Source of the DNA: Gracilibacter sp. BRH_c7a
Lineage (GTDB): Bacteria; Bacillota; Desulfitobacteriia; Desulfitobacteriales; Syntrophobotulaceae
Reading direction: 5' to 3'
Length of the DNA stretch: 37,267 nt
Assembly: GCA_001516055.1 (NCBI GenBank)
Contig: LOEZ01000081.1
Coordinates: 1 to 37,267 of the forward strand
Position 1 is the stretch's first letter, and every line of letters starts with the position of its first letter. The notes beneath the pieces are model-generated. The model had not been told where the DNA came from. It saw only the letters and a program-made list of their open reading frames with translations, and did no database searches. The position numbers were made by a program, and so were the translations under genes. Shown here in pieces: positions 26,479 through 34,697 of this stretch.

Positions 26479-26661
26479 TTGGATTTTATATCCTTATTAA
26501 ATAGTGCCCTCACTTTTGCAGTGGTTATGGTTCTCTTTCTACTATTTGATAGAGTAGCAAAAACGAATAGGTTTAAGAACCGGAGCTGGAAATTCTGGGC
26601 AGGTCTTTTTGGGATCTATATGGTTATTACTTATGTACTTAGAATGATTGACTACATCTAA
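26479..26661 (+). CDS. Small two-helix membrane protein of unknown function
   Basis: A 60-residue protein with two hydrophobic segments (about 7-24 and 39-57) separated by a basic loop (KTNRFKNRSWK). This predicts a membrane hairpin. It starts at TTG (26479-26481), with GGGAGGTG placed 7 bases upstream, a strong site. It lies 58 bases after the ArsR-family gene with no terminator between them, so it is probably the gene that repressor controls along with itself. I recognise no family. Confidence 0.65.
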   Translation: MDFISLLNSALTFAVVMVLFLLFDRVAKTNRFKNRSWKFWAGLFGIYMVITYVLRMIDYI

Positions 26662-26719
26662 GTAAATTAACGTAAACTCATCGTTTATGCAAAGATCTTG
26701 AATATTAATTCTCAACAAA

Positions 26720-26756
26720 TAAGGGATTGACTAACGCACGTATGGTCAATCCCTTA
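26720..26756. terminator. Terminator between the small membrane protein and phosphoglucomutase genes
   Basis: A perfect 12-bp inverted repeat, TAAGGGATTGAC (26720-26731) and GTCAATCCCTTA (26745-26756), separates convergent genes. The T-tracts are short on both sides (TAATATTT on plus, ATTTGTTG on minus), so it could act in both directions. Confidence 0.8.
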
Positions 26757-26764
26757 TAATATTT

Positions 26765-28528
26765 CTATTGTTCATAGGGTATAGTTAAAAATTCTTTGAT
26801 TCTACCCATGAAATCTTCTTTGACTCTTTTCATGGTTTCGAGCAAAGCTTGCGGAGAATCATCTTTAACACAAAAATAGAATCTAATCTTAGGTTCCGTC
26901 CCTGAAGGTCTAGCCATCACAAAACCGCCTTCAGCAAAAGAAAATCGTAAAACATTAGCTTTGGGCAGGTCAATCTCTTCTTCTCTGTTTTCTCTAATCA
27001 GTTGTCTTCTGGAAATATAATAATCCTCTCTACTCTTCAGAGGAATACCTGCTATTTCGATTTTCTTATCCTTTCTGAGTGTATTCATAATATTGGCTAT
27101 ACATTCTTTCCCGGCTTTCCCCTGATAGGTTAGGGCTACTTGTTCATCCCTATAGTATCCGCACATCTTATGAATCTCATCTAAGACGTCGGTTAGATTC
27201 TTATTCTCTTCTTGTCTGTAATATAGCGCAGCTTCTGCCAACAGGGCTGCAGCTACAACGGCATCTTTATCTCGTGCATGGGTTCCCGCTAGGTAACCAA
27301 AACTCTCCTCGAAGCCAAATTGATAGGTTCCCCAGCCTTTTTCCTCCATATCTCGAATCTGTTCTCCAATATATTTGAATCCTACAAGAACATTCACTGT
27401 CTTGACCCCGAATTTTTCAGCTACAGCATCTCCTAAGTCCGTCGAAGCTACGGTCTTGACTACTACAGCGTTATCAGGGAGATTTCCCCTCTTCTTTCTC
27501 TGGGACAGAATATAGTATTGAAGCAGCACCCCAATTTGGTTCCCATTGAAACGATGGTAATAACCTTCATCCCCTTTGACATATAAGCCTAGCCTATCGG
27601 CGTCAGGATCGGAGGCCATTACGATATCTGCATTCTGTTGAACTGCGTGAGTAAGGGCCAACTCAAAAGCGGCAGGATCTTCAGGGTTAGGAGATTTAAC
27701 GGTTGCAAATTCCGTATCTGGATCTTTCTGTTCGGGAACTACGAAGAGCGAAGAAAATCCAGTATCCTTTAGTATCCTGCTGATAAGCATCCCACCCGAG
27801 CCATGAAGAGGAGAATATACTATCTTAAGCATTTTCCCTTTATCAGCTACAAGTTCAGGATAGAGCAACTGTGCCTTAACTTGTTCCAGATATGCCTTAT
27901 CGATATCCTCTCCAATTGTCACCAAAAAACCATTGCTTCTGGCCTCAGTCTCACTACTTATCTCTACTTCCCAGCTTTCTCTGGCACTCATTTTGGAAAC
28001 AATTATATTCGCTTTATTTGGAGGAATCTGTCCTCCATCCTCCCAATAGACTTTATATCCGTTATACTCCTTGGGGTTATGACTGGCTGTAATGTTCACT
28101 CCAGCCATAGTATGCAGATATCTGACAGCAAAGGATAACTCAGGTACAGGACGCAGACTGTCAAAGAGATAGGCCTTTATTCCATTGGCTGCTAACACCA
28201 AAGCTGTTTCCAGAGCAAACTCTTTAGAGTACCGACGAGGGTCATGAGCGATTACTACGCCTTTGGCACAGGCTTCTTCTCCATGATCTTTAATAGTATC
28301 GGCTAATCCTTGAGTCAGCCTGCGGATTACATATTTGTTCATCCTGTTCGTTCCTGCCCCGATAATACCTCTCATTCCACCGGTACCGAATTCAAGGTCG
28401 GTATAGAATCTGTCTTCAATCTCACTGGGATCATCGAGTGCTAATAACTCATCTTTAGTTGCGCAGTCAAAACAATCGTTATTTATCCAGCGGGCGAATT
28501 TTTCTTTGACTGAATCCTCTATCAACAT
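26765..28528 (-). CDS. Phosphoglucomutase/phosphomannomutase family protein
   Basis: Interconverts hexose 1- and 6-phosphates through a phosphoserine, most likely glucose phosphates. The phosphoserine loop is TASHNPKEYNGYK with Ser149. The metal-binding loop is DPDADR (307-312). The sugar-binding GFEESFGYL and the C-terminal phosphate-binding RPSGTEPKIRFY are intact. At 587 residues it matches the long PgcA-type alpha-phosphoglucomutases of Firmicutes. AGGTG lies about 8 bases before the ATG. It follows the glucose-6-phosphate isomerase gene by 49 bases in the same direction, so the pair probably forms an operon linking fructose-6-P, glucose-6-P and glucose-1-P for envelope or storage polysaccharide. 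Confidence 0.95.
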   Translation of the reverse strand: MLIEDSVKEKFARWINNDCFDCATKDELLALDDPSEIEDRFYTDLEFGTGGMRGIIGAGTNRMNKYVIRRLTQGLADTIKDHGEEACAKGVVIAHDPRRYSKEFALETALVLAANGIKAYLFDSLRPVPELSFAVRYLHTMAGVNITASHNPKEYNGYKVYWEDGGQIPPNKANIIVSKMSARESWEVEISSETEARSNGFLVTIGEDIDKAYLEQVKAQLLYPELVADKGKMLKIVYSPLHGSGGMLISRILKDTGFSSLFVVPEQKDPDTEFATVKSPNPEDPAAFELALTHAVQQNADIVMASDPDADRLGLYVKGDEGYYHRFNGNQIGVLLQYYILSQRKKRGNLPDNAVVVKTVASTDLGDAVAEKFGVKTVNVLVGFKYIGEQIRDMEEKGWGTYQFGFEESFGYLAGTHARDKDAVVAAALLAEAALYYRQEENKNLTDVLDEIHKMCGYYRDEQVALTYQGKAGKECIANIMNTLRKDKKIEIAGIPLKSREDYYISRRQLIRENREEEIDLPKANVLRFSFAEGGFVMARPSGTEPKIRFYFCVKDDSPQALLETMKRVKEDFMGRIKEFLTIPYEQ

Positions 28529-28577
28529 AATACCGACACCTTTGCTTTCTTATTGCTATTGTTTAACACCTAGGAGA

Positions 28578-30176
28578 TTAATTACTCCAGAATAAATCTT
28601 TAAAGGGGTTGTTCTCCCCTGTATTCTTCTCTCTCTTCACTTCATGGCCAGGGTTGTTTACCAAATGAAGTAGTATTTTATACAGGCTTTCCATATCTTC
28701 TTCTCTATCTATATTATGGGCTAGTTCTAATATTGTATATCTTTTACCTTGATTAGATTGTAAGAAGCTTAATATTTGATTTTTCATCTTTATGATTTCC
28801 CTCGCGCCTTTTTTCCCCATTTCTACTGCTGGCTGATGATAAGCATTGATATTTACCAAAAAAGCGTAAAAACTAACTGCTCTCTCAAAGAGAGCAAGGA
28901 GTACCCCGAGAGAGAATTCATCAATCTTTTGAATTGTAATAGTCAGAGATTCACGACCCTTAGTCGTTAGTGCTTCTCTGGTACCTAACAAAAAAGCATG
29001 CAGGTAATCCCCGCTGGTGCTTTTCTCAGCAATTATTGGGGAAATACCCTCTCTATCTTGCAGGACCTCAATAAAAGTTACAAAGAAGTTATCTGGACCT
29101 TCCAAAAGCTGTTGCAGATAGGAATGCTGATCTGTAGAACCTTTGTTACCCAGAACTGCTATGCCCTGTCTAACCACTTTCCCATCTAAATCTAATTCTT
29201 TGCCTAGAGATTCCATAATTAGTTGCTGCAAGTATTTTGCGAGCAATTCGAGGCGATCTTTATAAGGAAGCATCACCATCTGCTTACCCCCTTGCCCACC
29301 TGTACTGGTATACCACATCAGGGCCAGAAGGGCGGAAGGGTTCTCACTTGTATTCTCCTTACGGGTAAGCTCATCACATCTCTTTGCCCCTTCAAGGAGT
29401 AAGTCAATATTTATTCCCTGGAGTGCCAAAGGTAAAATCCCAACAGCAGAGAGTACTGAAGTTCGTCCTCCAATCCAATCCCACATAGGAAAACCCATCA
29501 ACCACTCTTCTTTCCTGCTGATACTAGCCAGCAAGCTTCCAGGTTGGGTGATACTAATCGCATGTTTGGCGAAGTTCAAGTTTTTAAGGCTATAGAAATA
29601 CTTAACTTCTTCCATACTGTTTCTTGTCTCTATAGTCCCGCCGCTTTTGGAGACAACTATAACTAAAGTCTTATCCAATTCATCCTCTAAATGACTAAGC
29701 ACCCTATCTATACCATCGGGATCGGTATTATCCAAAAAGTATGGTTGCAGTATATTCCTGTCGCTCCCTAAAGCTTCGGCTATAAAACGGGGCCCCAAGC
29801 TGGAACCACCAATACCGATTACCAGTAAGTTTTCGAATAATCTTCCCTTTTCACCGCGTATTTTACCCATATGGATATCTTTAGTAAACCGTTTTACAGA
29901 CTCGATAGTTTGACTGATTTCTACTGCGATACTTCTATCAGGAGCTATTTCTGGATTTCGCAACCAATAATGCCCTACCATCCGATTCTCATCAGGATTA
30001 GAAATCGCACCTTTCTCTAATTCCTGCATTCTTGTGTAAGCCAATTTCATCTTTGGCTCCATATCCTTAAAAAAACTGTCTGTAAATTTTATTCTGCTAA
30101 TGTCTAATTGCAACCCTAATTCCTCATCGATAAAAAGATATCGGCTGAACCTATCCCCATATTTTTTTTTATCCAT
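28578..30176 (-). CDS. pgi: Glucose-6-phosphate isomerase
   Basis: Interconverts glucose-6-phosphate and fructose-6-phosphate. The sugar-phosphate-binding motifs are visible: GIGGSSLGPR (121-130), VSKSGGTIETRN with the SIS-domain serine and threonine, and GSTDQHSYLQQ. At 532 residues the sequence resembles the cyanobacterial type more than the shorter B. subtilis enzyme. The last about 75 residues (KRYTILELAHNIDREEDMES and after) look like a small helical, winged-helix-like extension. GGGGTG precedes the ATG. It is the first gene of the pair with phosphoglucomutase and is divergent from hcp. Confidence 0.95.
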   Translation of the reverse strand: MDKKKYGDRFSRYLFIDEELGLQLDISRIKFTDSFFKDMEPKMKLAYTRMQELEKGAISNPDENRMVGHYWLRNPEIAPDRSIAVEISQTIESVKRFTKDIHMGKIRGEKGRLFENLLVIGIGGSSLGPRFIAEALGSDRNILQPYFLDNTDPDGIDRVLSHLEDELDKTLVIVVSKSGGTIETRNSMEEVKYFYSLKNLNFAKHAISITQPGSLLASISRKEEWLMGFPMWDWIGGRTSVLSAVGILPLALQGINIDLLLEGAKRCDELTRKENTSENPSALLALMWYTSTGGQGGKQMVMLPYKDRLELLAKYLQQLIMESLGKELDLDGKVVRQGIAVLGNKGSTDQHSYLQQLLEGPDNFFVTFIEVLQDREGISPIIAEKSTSGDYLHAFLLGTREALTTKGRESLTITIQKIDEFSLGVLLALFERAVSFYAFLVNINAYHQPAVEMGKKGAREIIKMKNQILSFLQSNQGKRYTILELAHNIDREEDMESLYKILLHLVNNPGHEVKREKNTGENNPFKDLFWSN

Positions 30177-30512
30177 ATTACACCCCGGATCAAGTTATTT
30201 ATTATTACTCAATCTATGATAATCTCTAAAAATATGTATCTTTTCAAGTTTTCCACTGCCTGAAGAATATATTCCATAATCAATCTTCTTAAAATAATTC
30301 TCTTTTTAATTCAATCATCGTTACCTAACCAAATCAAAATTTGGCTTAATATTATCCTTTTTCTTAGTTTTGTGCAAGCGTGAGCAGAATCTGACATTTT
30401 ATATAACTTGCGAAGCGTAACATATGTTACCGCTACAGACCTAACTCTCAAGTAAAATAAAATCACAAGATGCTTGTAAAGAAACTGAATAATAAATAAG
30501 GAGGAAGTCAAT
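30177..30512. other. Divergent control region, pgi / hcp
   Basis: This 336-base region has no gene. The hcp side holds the palindrome and -10 box listed separately. On the pgi side a weak candidate promoter is TTGAAA followed after about 17 bases by GATTAT on the minus strand, within about 70 bases of the pgi start. A short minus-strand reading frame here has no coding character. Confidence 0.5.
30417..30430 (+). promoter_or_regulatory. CRP/FNR-type palindrome upstream of hcp
   Basis: GTAACATATGTTAC is a perfect 14-bp palindrome with the 5-4-5 layout of CRP/FNR-family sites. Its centre (30423.5) is about 41.5 bases upstream of the start predicted from the -10 box TAAAAT at 30453-30458. That is the class II activator position, and there is no good -35 box. 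HcpR, a CRP/FNR-family protein responding to nitric oxide, is known to control hcp in many anaerobes and is a fitting candidate. The regulator itself is not in the window. Confidence 0.65.
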
Positions 30513-32156
30513 ATGTCGATGTTCTGTTATCAATGTCAAGAAACTGCTCTCAACAAAGGGTGTACAAGAGCAGGTGTCTGTGGAAAACCAGCTGATGTAG
30601 CTAATTTACAGGATTTGCTACTTTTCGTAGCCAAGGGGGTCTCCTTCTATAATCTGAAAGCGAGGGAAAACGGCATTAAAAACGTCCAAGCAGACTCTTT
30701 TCCTGTCGAGAGCCTGTTCATAACCCTCACCAATGTCAACTTTGATAGAGACGCTATCATCAAACAAATCAAAGCAGGTCTTAGAATCAAAGATGCCCTT
30801 CAGATTCAATTAAAGTATGCCGGAGTTACAATTGAGAATGCTCCCGAAGCAGCAACTTGGACCGGCAATACCGATGAAGAGTTAGACGCTAAAGCTGCTG
30901 AAGTCGGAGTGCTTGCTACAGAAAATGAAGACGTGCGTAGTCTGAGACAACTAATTACTTATGGTGTCAAAGGGATGGCCGCCTATTATCATCATGCTGA
31001 TATACTCGGTGTTACAGATGAAGAGATTGTCCTGTTTATCCAAAAAGCACTAGCTGCTACCTTAGATGACAGCTTGTCAGCCGATAAACTGGTTGCTCTT
31101 GTAATGGAAACCGGAAAATATGGCGTCAATACCTTAGCACTGTTAGACAAAGCGAATACAGATACTTATGGTAATCCAGAACTCAGTAGTGTAAATATCG
31201 GAGTGAGACAAAATCCTGGGATTCTCATCAGCGGCCATGACTTTAAAGATTTAGAAGAACTTCTTGTTCAAACTGAAGGAACAGGAATCGATGTTTATAC
31301 CCATGGAGAAATGTTACCTGCTCATTATTATCCTGCTTTCAAAAAATATGATCACTTTGCAGGCAACTATGGTAACGCCTGGTGGAAACAAGCTGAAGAA
31401 TTTGAAAAGTTCAATGGTCCTATCCTAATGACCACCAACTGCATTGTTCCACCCAAAGATTCTTATAAAGACAGACTCTTCACTACCAGTGTTGTTGGCT
31501 TTGAAGGGGTTAAGCATATTGCCGACAGAGATGGCAATGAAGCGAAAGACTTCCGTCAAATCATCGAAATGGCTCAAAAATGTGCTCCTCCGACAGAACT
31601 GGAAAACGGTACGATCGTAGGTGGATTTGCTCATAACCAAGTACTGGCACTTGCCGACAAAGTAGTAGATGCTGTGAAAACCGGAGCAGTGAAAAAGTTT
31701 GTAGTCATGGCAGGGTGTGACGGAAGAATGAAGAGTAGACAGTATTACACTGATTTTGCTGCCGGTCTACCTAAAGATACTATTATCCTGACAGCAGGTT
31801 GTGCAAAATATAGATACAATAAACTGGAACTAGGCGATATTGGCGGGATTCCCAGAGTATTGGATGCCGGTCAGTGTAACGATTCTTATAGCCTAGCAGT
31901 AATCGCCTTGAAACTCAAGGAAGTCTTTGGTTTGGAGGATATCAATGAACTGCCCATAGTTTACAATATAGCCTGGTACGAACAAAAAGCTGTACTTGTA
32001 CTCTTAGCCCTTCTCTCCCTAGGAGTTAAAAATATCCATCTCGGACCTACCCTTCCAGGTTTCCTCTCTCCCAATGTGGCCAAGATATTAGTAGATACCT
32101 TTGGGATTGGTGGTATATCTACCGTAGAAGAAGATATCGCTGCGATGATCGGTTAA
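30513..32156 (+). CDS. hcp: Hybrid-cluster protein (hydroxylamine reductase)
   Basis: Cytoplasmic iron-sulfur protein with a cubane cluster and the 4Fe-2S-2O hybrid cluster. It reduces hydroxylamine in vitro and is thought to detoxify nitric oxide or related species in anaerobes. The N-terminal cluster ligands are Cys5, Cys8, Cys17 and Cys23 (C-x2-C-x8-C-x5-C), typical of the class from strict anaerobes. Downstream cysteines in [27 protein letters not shown] and AGQCNDSYS supply the hybrid-cluster site. At 547 residues it is full length. GGAGG lies 9 bases before the ATG. It is a single gene with its own activator-type promoter and a downstream hairpin. No Hcr reductase partner is adjacent. 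Confidence 0.97.
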   Translation: MSMFCYQCQETALNKGCTRAGVCGKPADVANLQDLLLFVAKGVSFYNLKARENGIKNVQADSFPVESLFITLTNVNFDRDAIIKQIKAGLRIKDALQIQLKYAGVTIENAPEAATWTGNTDEELDAKAAEVGVLATENEDVRSLRQLITYGVKGMAAYYHHADILGVTDEEIVLFIQKALAATLDDSLSADKLVALVMETGKYGVNTLALLDKANTDTYGNPELSSVNIGVRQNPGILISGHDFKDLEELLVQTEGTGIDVYTHGEMLPAHYYPAFKKYDHFAGNYGNAWWKQAEEFEKFNGPILMTTNCIVPPKDSYKDRLFTTSVVGFEGVKHIADRDGNEAKDFRQIIEMAQKCAPPTELENGTIVGGFAHNQVLALADKVVDAVKTGAVKKFVVMAGCDGRMKSRQYYTDFAAGLPKDTIILTAGCAKYRYNKLELGDIGGIPRVLDAGQCNDSYSLAVIALKLKEVFGLEDINELPIVYNIAWYEQKAVLVLLALLSLGVKNIHLGPTLPGFLSPNVAKILVDTFGIGGISTVEEDIAAMIG

Positions 32157-32165
32157 TCAGTCAGA

Positions 32166-32196
32166 TAAGAGGGTGCCCTACAAGGACTCCCTCTTA
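32166..32196 (+). terminator. Probable hcp terminator
   Basis: TAAGAGGG (32166-32173) pairs with CCCTCTTA (32189-32196), with a further GCC/GGA partial pairing inside. The following CTTACATAT is a poor T-tract, so termination strength is uncertain. Confidence 0.6.
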
Positions 32197-32325
32197 CTTA
32201 CATATATCTCCACAAGAATAATATCGCTACTGCTCATCCGTCATATTTCTGCATATTATACGTCTATTAATGTAGAGAATAGAGAACACTATAAATATAC
32301 GAAGAGATGATTGGAGGGATTCGAA

Positions 32326-33042
32326 ATGCGGAATATGTTAACTGTTATGTTTATCGTAATAAGTCTTACTTTAGCGGGATGCCAAAGTCAGCCACTCGAC
32401 AACTCATATGCTTTGATTTCCTCCCAAGAGAACCGCGGGAATCCTTCCAATTTGTTTTCTTTAATAGACGAGGAACAATATGTAATTACGAATTCTGACA
32501 AGATAGATGGTTGGCAAGAACTTAAGACTAAAGTCTTTTTAAATGAGATGACTTATTATGGAGATCAAAAAGTATTATCCCAAATAGATGAAGATAAAAT
32601 GATAGGATATTCTATTAACTTTCCTGATAGTTGGACGCTTAATAATACAGTTCTGAAGGCCAATCAAAAAAAGATAGCGGAGTTGATTCCTATATTCTTG
32701 TTGGAACTAAATGAGGACTCAGAATTCCTGGATTTCATAATACCTGAAGAATATACCGAAAATGAACTGGTATCAAAAGAGATGATTACTATTGGGGGAT
32801 ACCGCGGATATAAAATCGTCCTCGAAGTGACAAACTACGAAACTTGGTATCCACATACTTATTATCTAACAGATGGTAACTATGTTTTTGGGATCTCTCT
32901 CTACTCCTATTCCCCCAAAGAAGATAGCGTTGAACAGAAACTCTTTGACGATATTGTAAGTTCTTTTAGATTTGATAGCTATAATGATAGTGAGTCAACA
33001 TCGGGACAGGAGCCTGTCTTCTCTCTTTCTCACACAGTCTAA
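32326..33042 (+). CDS. Lipoprotein of unknown function
   Basis: A 238-residue exported lipoprotein. The signal peptide MRNMLTVMFIVISLTLAGC ends in the lipobox LAGC with Cys19. The mature part includes YSINFPDSWTL, a pattern seen in PsbP-like and similar small extracytoplasmic domains, and the ending FDDIVSSFRF is also typical of that group. I do not assign a family. The start is the ATG at 32326-32328 with GGAGGG 7 bases upstream. An earlier in-frame TTG at 32311 overlaps that site. It stands alone between hcp and a convergent acetyltransferase gene, so context gives no function. Confidence 0.8.
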   Translation: MRNMLTVMFIVISLTLAGCQSQPLDNSYALISSQENRGNPSNLFSLIDEEQYVITNSDKIDGWQELKTKVFLNEMTYYGDQKVLSQIDEDKMIGYSINFPDSWTLNNTVLKANQKKIAELIPIFLLELNEDSEFLDFIIPEEYTENELVSKEMITIGGYRGYKIVLEVTNYETWYPHTYYLTDGNYVFGISLYSYSPKEDSVEQKLFDDIVSSFRFDSYNDSESTSGQEPVFSLSHTV

Positions 33043-33093
33043 CGGTAACTTGTCTAGTCAAATAAGACCAACAAAGTGGTGAAAGAGTTAAAT

Positions 33094-33128
33094 AGAGAAG
33101 TCCGTAGCACTTAGATATGGGCTTCTCT
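33094..33128. terminator. Bidirectional terminator, lipoprotein / GNAT genes
   Basis: AGAGAAGTCC (33094-33103) pairs with GGGCTTCTCT (33119-33128) over 10 bp with one wobble. TTTA and ATTTAA flanks allow use from both convergent genes. It abuts the GNAT stop codon. Confidence 0.8.
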
Positions 33129-33581
33129 TTACTCTCCTCTATTCTTTTCTAGATACATAGTAATCAAGGTATGTCCGGTTTCGGGCTGAATCTTTTCTCT
33201 TTTCTGGGTAAACCCGTACTGCTCATAAAAACCACGAGCATGTGTATTTTCCTTATAGACATCTACAAACAGGCTACCCTTTGATTTATGTACAAAGTCC
33301 ATTAGAGCACTTCCAATTCCTTGCCTTTGGTATGACGCATCAATAAACAAAGCCCCAATATAATTGCCGATAATTGATATAAAGCCTAGTATACTACCAT
33401 CCCTTTCCGCTACAAAAGTATCCGACTCAGGTAGATATTTATTTCTAAGGGTCTCAAGGTGTCCTTCCCAAAACCGAGCGGCAATAAAAGGATGCGATCG
33501 TATAGATTCATTGTACCAGATTCTTAGAATATGTTCTTGGTCTACTTGACGATAGGGGCGAATGAAAAAAGATTTGTTCAT
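33129..33581 (-). CDS. GNAT-family N-acetyltransferase
   Basis: A 150-residue single-domain acetyltransferase that transfers acetyl from acetyl-CoA to an amine. The acetyl-CoA pyrophosphate-binding motif is YQRQGIGSALM (84-94). The C-terminal NTHARGFYEQYGFTQK pattern closes the fold, and the sequence resembles the YiaC/YjaB-like group. The acceptor (protein N-terminus, small amine or antibiotic) cannot be told. GGGAG precedes the ATG. It is monocistronic, with a candidate promoter TTGTCG-17-TATACG at 33651-33679. Confidence 0.88.
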   Translation of the reverse strand: MNKSFFIRPYRQVDQEHILRIWYNESIRSHPFIAARFWEGHLETLRNKYLPESDTFVAERDGSILGFISIIGNYIGALFIDASYQRQGIGSALMDFVHKSKGSLFVDVYKENTHARGFYEQYGFTQKREKIQPETGHTLITMYLEKNRGE

Positions 33582-33650
33582 AAACTCTCCCTTTAACTTT
33601 TCTGATAGTCTATGTTACTTATTAATATACTACCGTTTCTATCAATTAAT

Positions 33651-33679
33651 CGTATACTCCCATTTCTTGATCTCGACAA
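33651..33679 (-). promoter_or_regulatory. Candidate promoter of the GNAT gene
   Basis: TTGTCG (33674-33679) and TATACG (33651-33656) are separated by 17 bases on the minus strand. The match is partial, and the boxes lie about 70 bases before the ATG. Confidence 0.45.
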
Positions 33680-33777
33680 AAGTAACTTTTTTGTTCTAAA
33701 AGTCACTAGTTTAGTTTGTACTATTCATCACATTATTCTATGCCCTTAATACTAATCCCTTCTTTTCTGCATTGAAT

Positions 33778-33808
33778 AAACCCAAAAACTATTTCGGTTT
33801 TTGGGTTT
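33778..33808 (-). terminator. Terminator of the polyamine operon
   Basis: A perfect 12-bp inverted repeat, AAACCCAAAAAC (33778-33789) and GTTTTTGGGTTT (33797-33808), has a 7-base loop about 30 bases after the spermidine synthase stop. The T-tract is the T-rich stem end and ATTC, so the element is good but not ideal. Confidence 0.8.
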
Positions 33809-33839
33809 CTAAGTTTGGCCTTTAAAAAATTGCAGGTTT

Positions 33840-34694
33840 TCAATCCTCTGCTCTGGTTAGAAGCTCCCTAACGTAATTAGGAAGAGCAAAGCATCCCTTA
33901 TGAATATCCGTGTTGTAGTACTTCGTTTCTAGCCCAAGACTATTCCAAGCCTGTTCATCTAAGTCTGTCAGAGGGTCGTATTTCTTAGAAGCAAACCCAA
34001 ACAACCAGTGCCCAGAAGGATAAGTTGGGATATGGGCCTGGTAAACCCTGCAAATCGGGAAAAATTCGCGAATTCGTTTATGAGCTCTTTGCATTGATTT
34101 CGCATATCCATCGTAATAGGGGCTTTCATGTTGATTAACAAGAATGCCATCTTCTTTCAAGGCTTTAAAGCAGTTACCGTAAAACTCTTTAGTGAAGAGT
34201 CCCTCTCCAGGTCCAAAGGGATCGGTAGAGTCAACAATAATCAAGTCGTAGGTATTTTCCTTAAAGCGAACAAATTTTAAGCCATCTTCAAAATAAAGTT
34301 GTACTCTTGGATCATCCAACTTACAGGCGGTCTGAGGTAAATATTCCCTGCAGACATCAACTACTAATTTATCTATTTCCACCATATCTATTTGTTCAAT
34401 AGAGGGATAACGAGTTAGTTCTCTTACCGTTCCTCCGTCCCCAGCTCCAATAACTAAGACGTTCTTAATTTTAGGATTAGTTGCCATTGCTATATGAACA
34501 ATCATGTCATGATAGATAAACTCGTCTTTTTCAGTAACCATCATTAATCCATCCAAAGTAAAGAAAGTACCGAATTCCTTTGACTTGAAAACATCAATTC
34601 TCTGGAATTCGCTCTGGCCTGTATAAAGATGGTTATCCACCTTGATAGAAAAACGAACATTGTCTGTATGTTGTTCTGTATACCATAGTTCCAT
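33840..34694 (-). CDS. speE: Spermidine synthase (polyamine aminopropyltransferase)
   Basis: Transfers the aminopropyl group of decarboxylated S-adenosylmethionine to a diamine, normally putrescine. The cofactor-binding motif is VLVIGAGDGGTVRELTRY (GAGDGG at 83-88). The catalytic Asp region is IIVDSTDPFGPGEGLF, with the substrate-side HESPYY and PTYPSGHW motifs intact. At 284 residues the length is normal. The ATG lies 3 bases after the stop of the upstream decarboxylase gene, and the GGAGG binding site is inside that gene's last codons, so translation is coupled. The needed SAM decarboxylase (speD) and agmatinase (speB) are not in this window. Confidence 0.96.
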   Translation of the reverse strand: MELWYTEQHTDNVRFSIKVDNHLYTGQSEFQRIDVFKSKEFGTFFTLDGLMMVTEKDEFIYHDMIVHIAMATNPKIKNVLVIGAGDGGTVRELTRYPSIEQIDMVEIDKLVVDVCREYLPQTACKLDDPRVQLYFEDGLKFVRFKENTYDLIIVDSTDPFGPGEGLFTKEFYGNCFKALKEDGILVNQHESPYYDGYAKSMQRAHKRIREFFPICRVYQAHIPTYPSGHWLFGFASKKYDPLTDLDEQAWNSLGLETKYYNTDIHKGCFALPNYVRELLTRAED

Positions 34695-34697
34695 GAT

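Noticed and set aside
30311-30511. Minus-strand 66-codon frame upstream of hcp
   Set aside because: It covers the hcp promoter and palindrome, and has no binding site or protein-like pattern.
32307-32498. Alternative frame overlapping the lipoprotein start
   Set aside because: The overlapping frame with a lipobox and a well-spaced GGAGGG is clearly the real gene.
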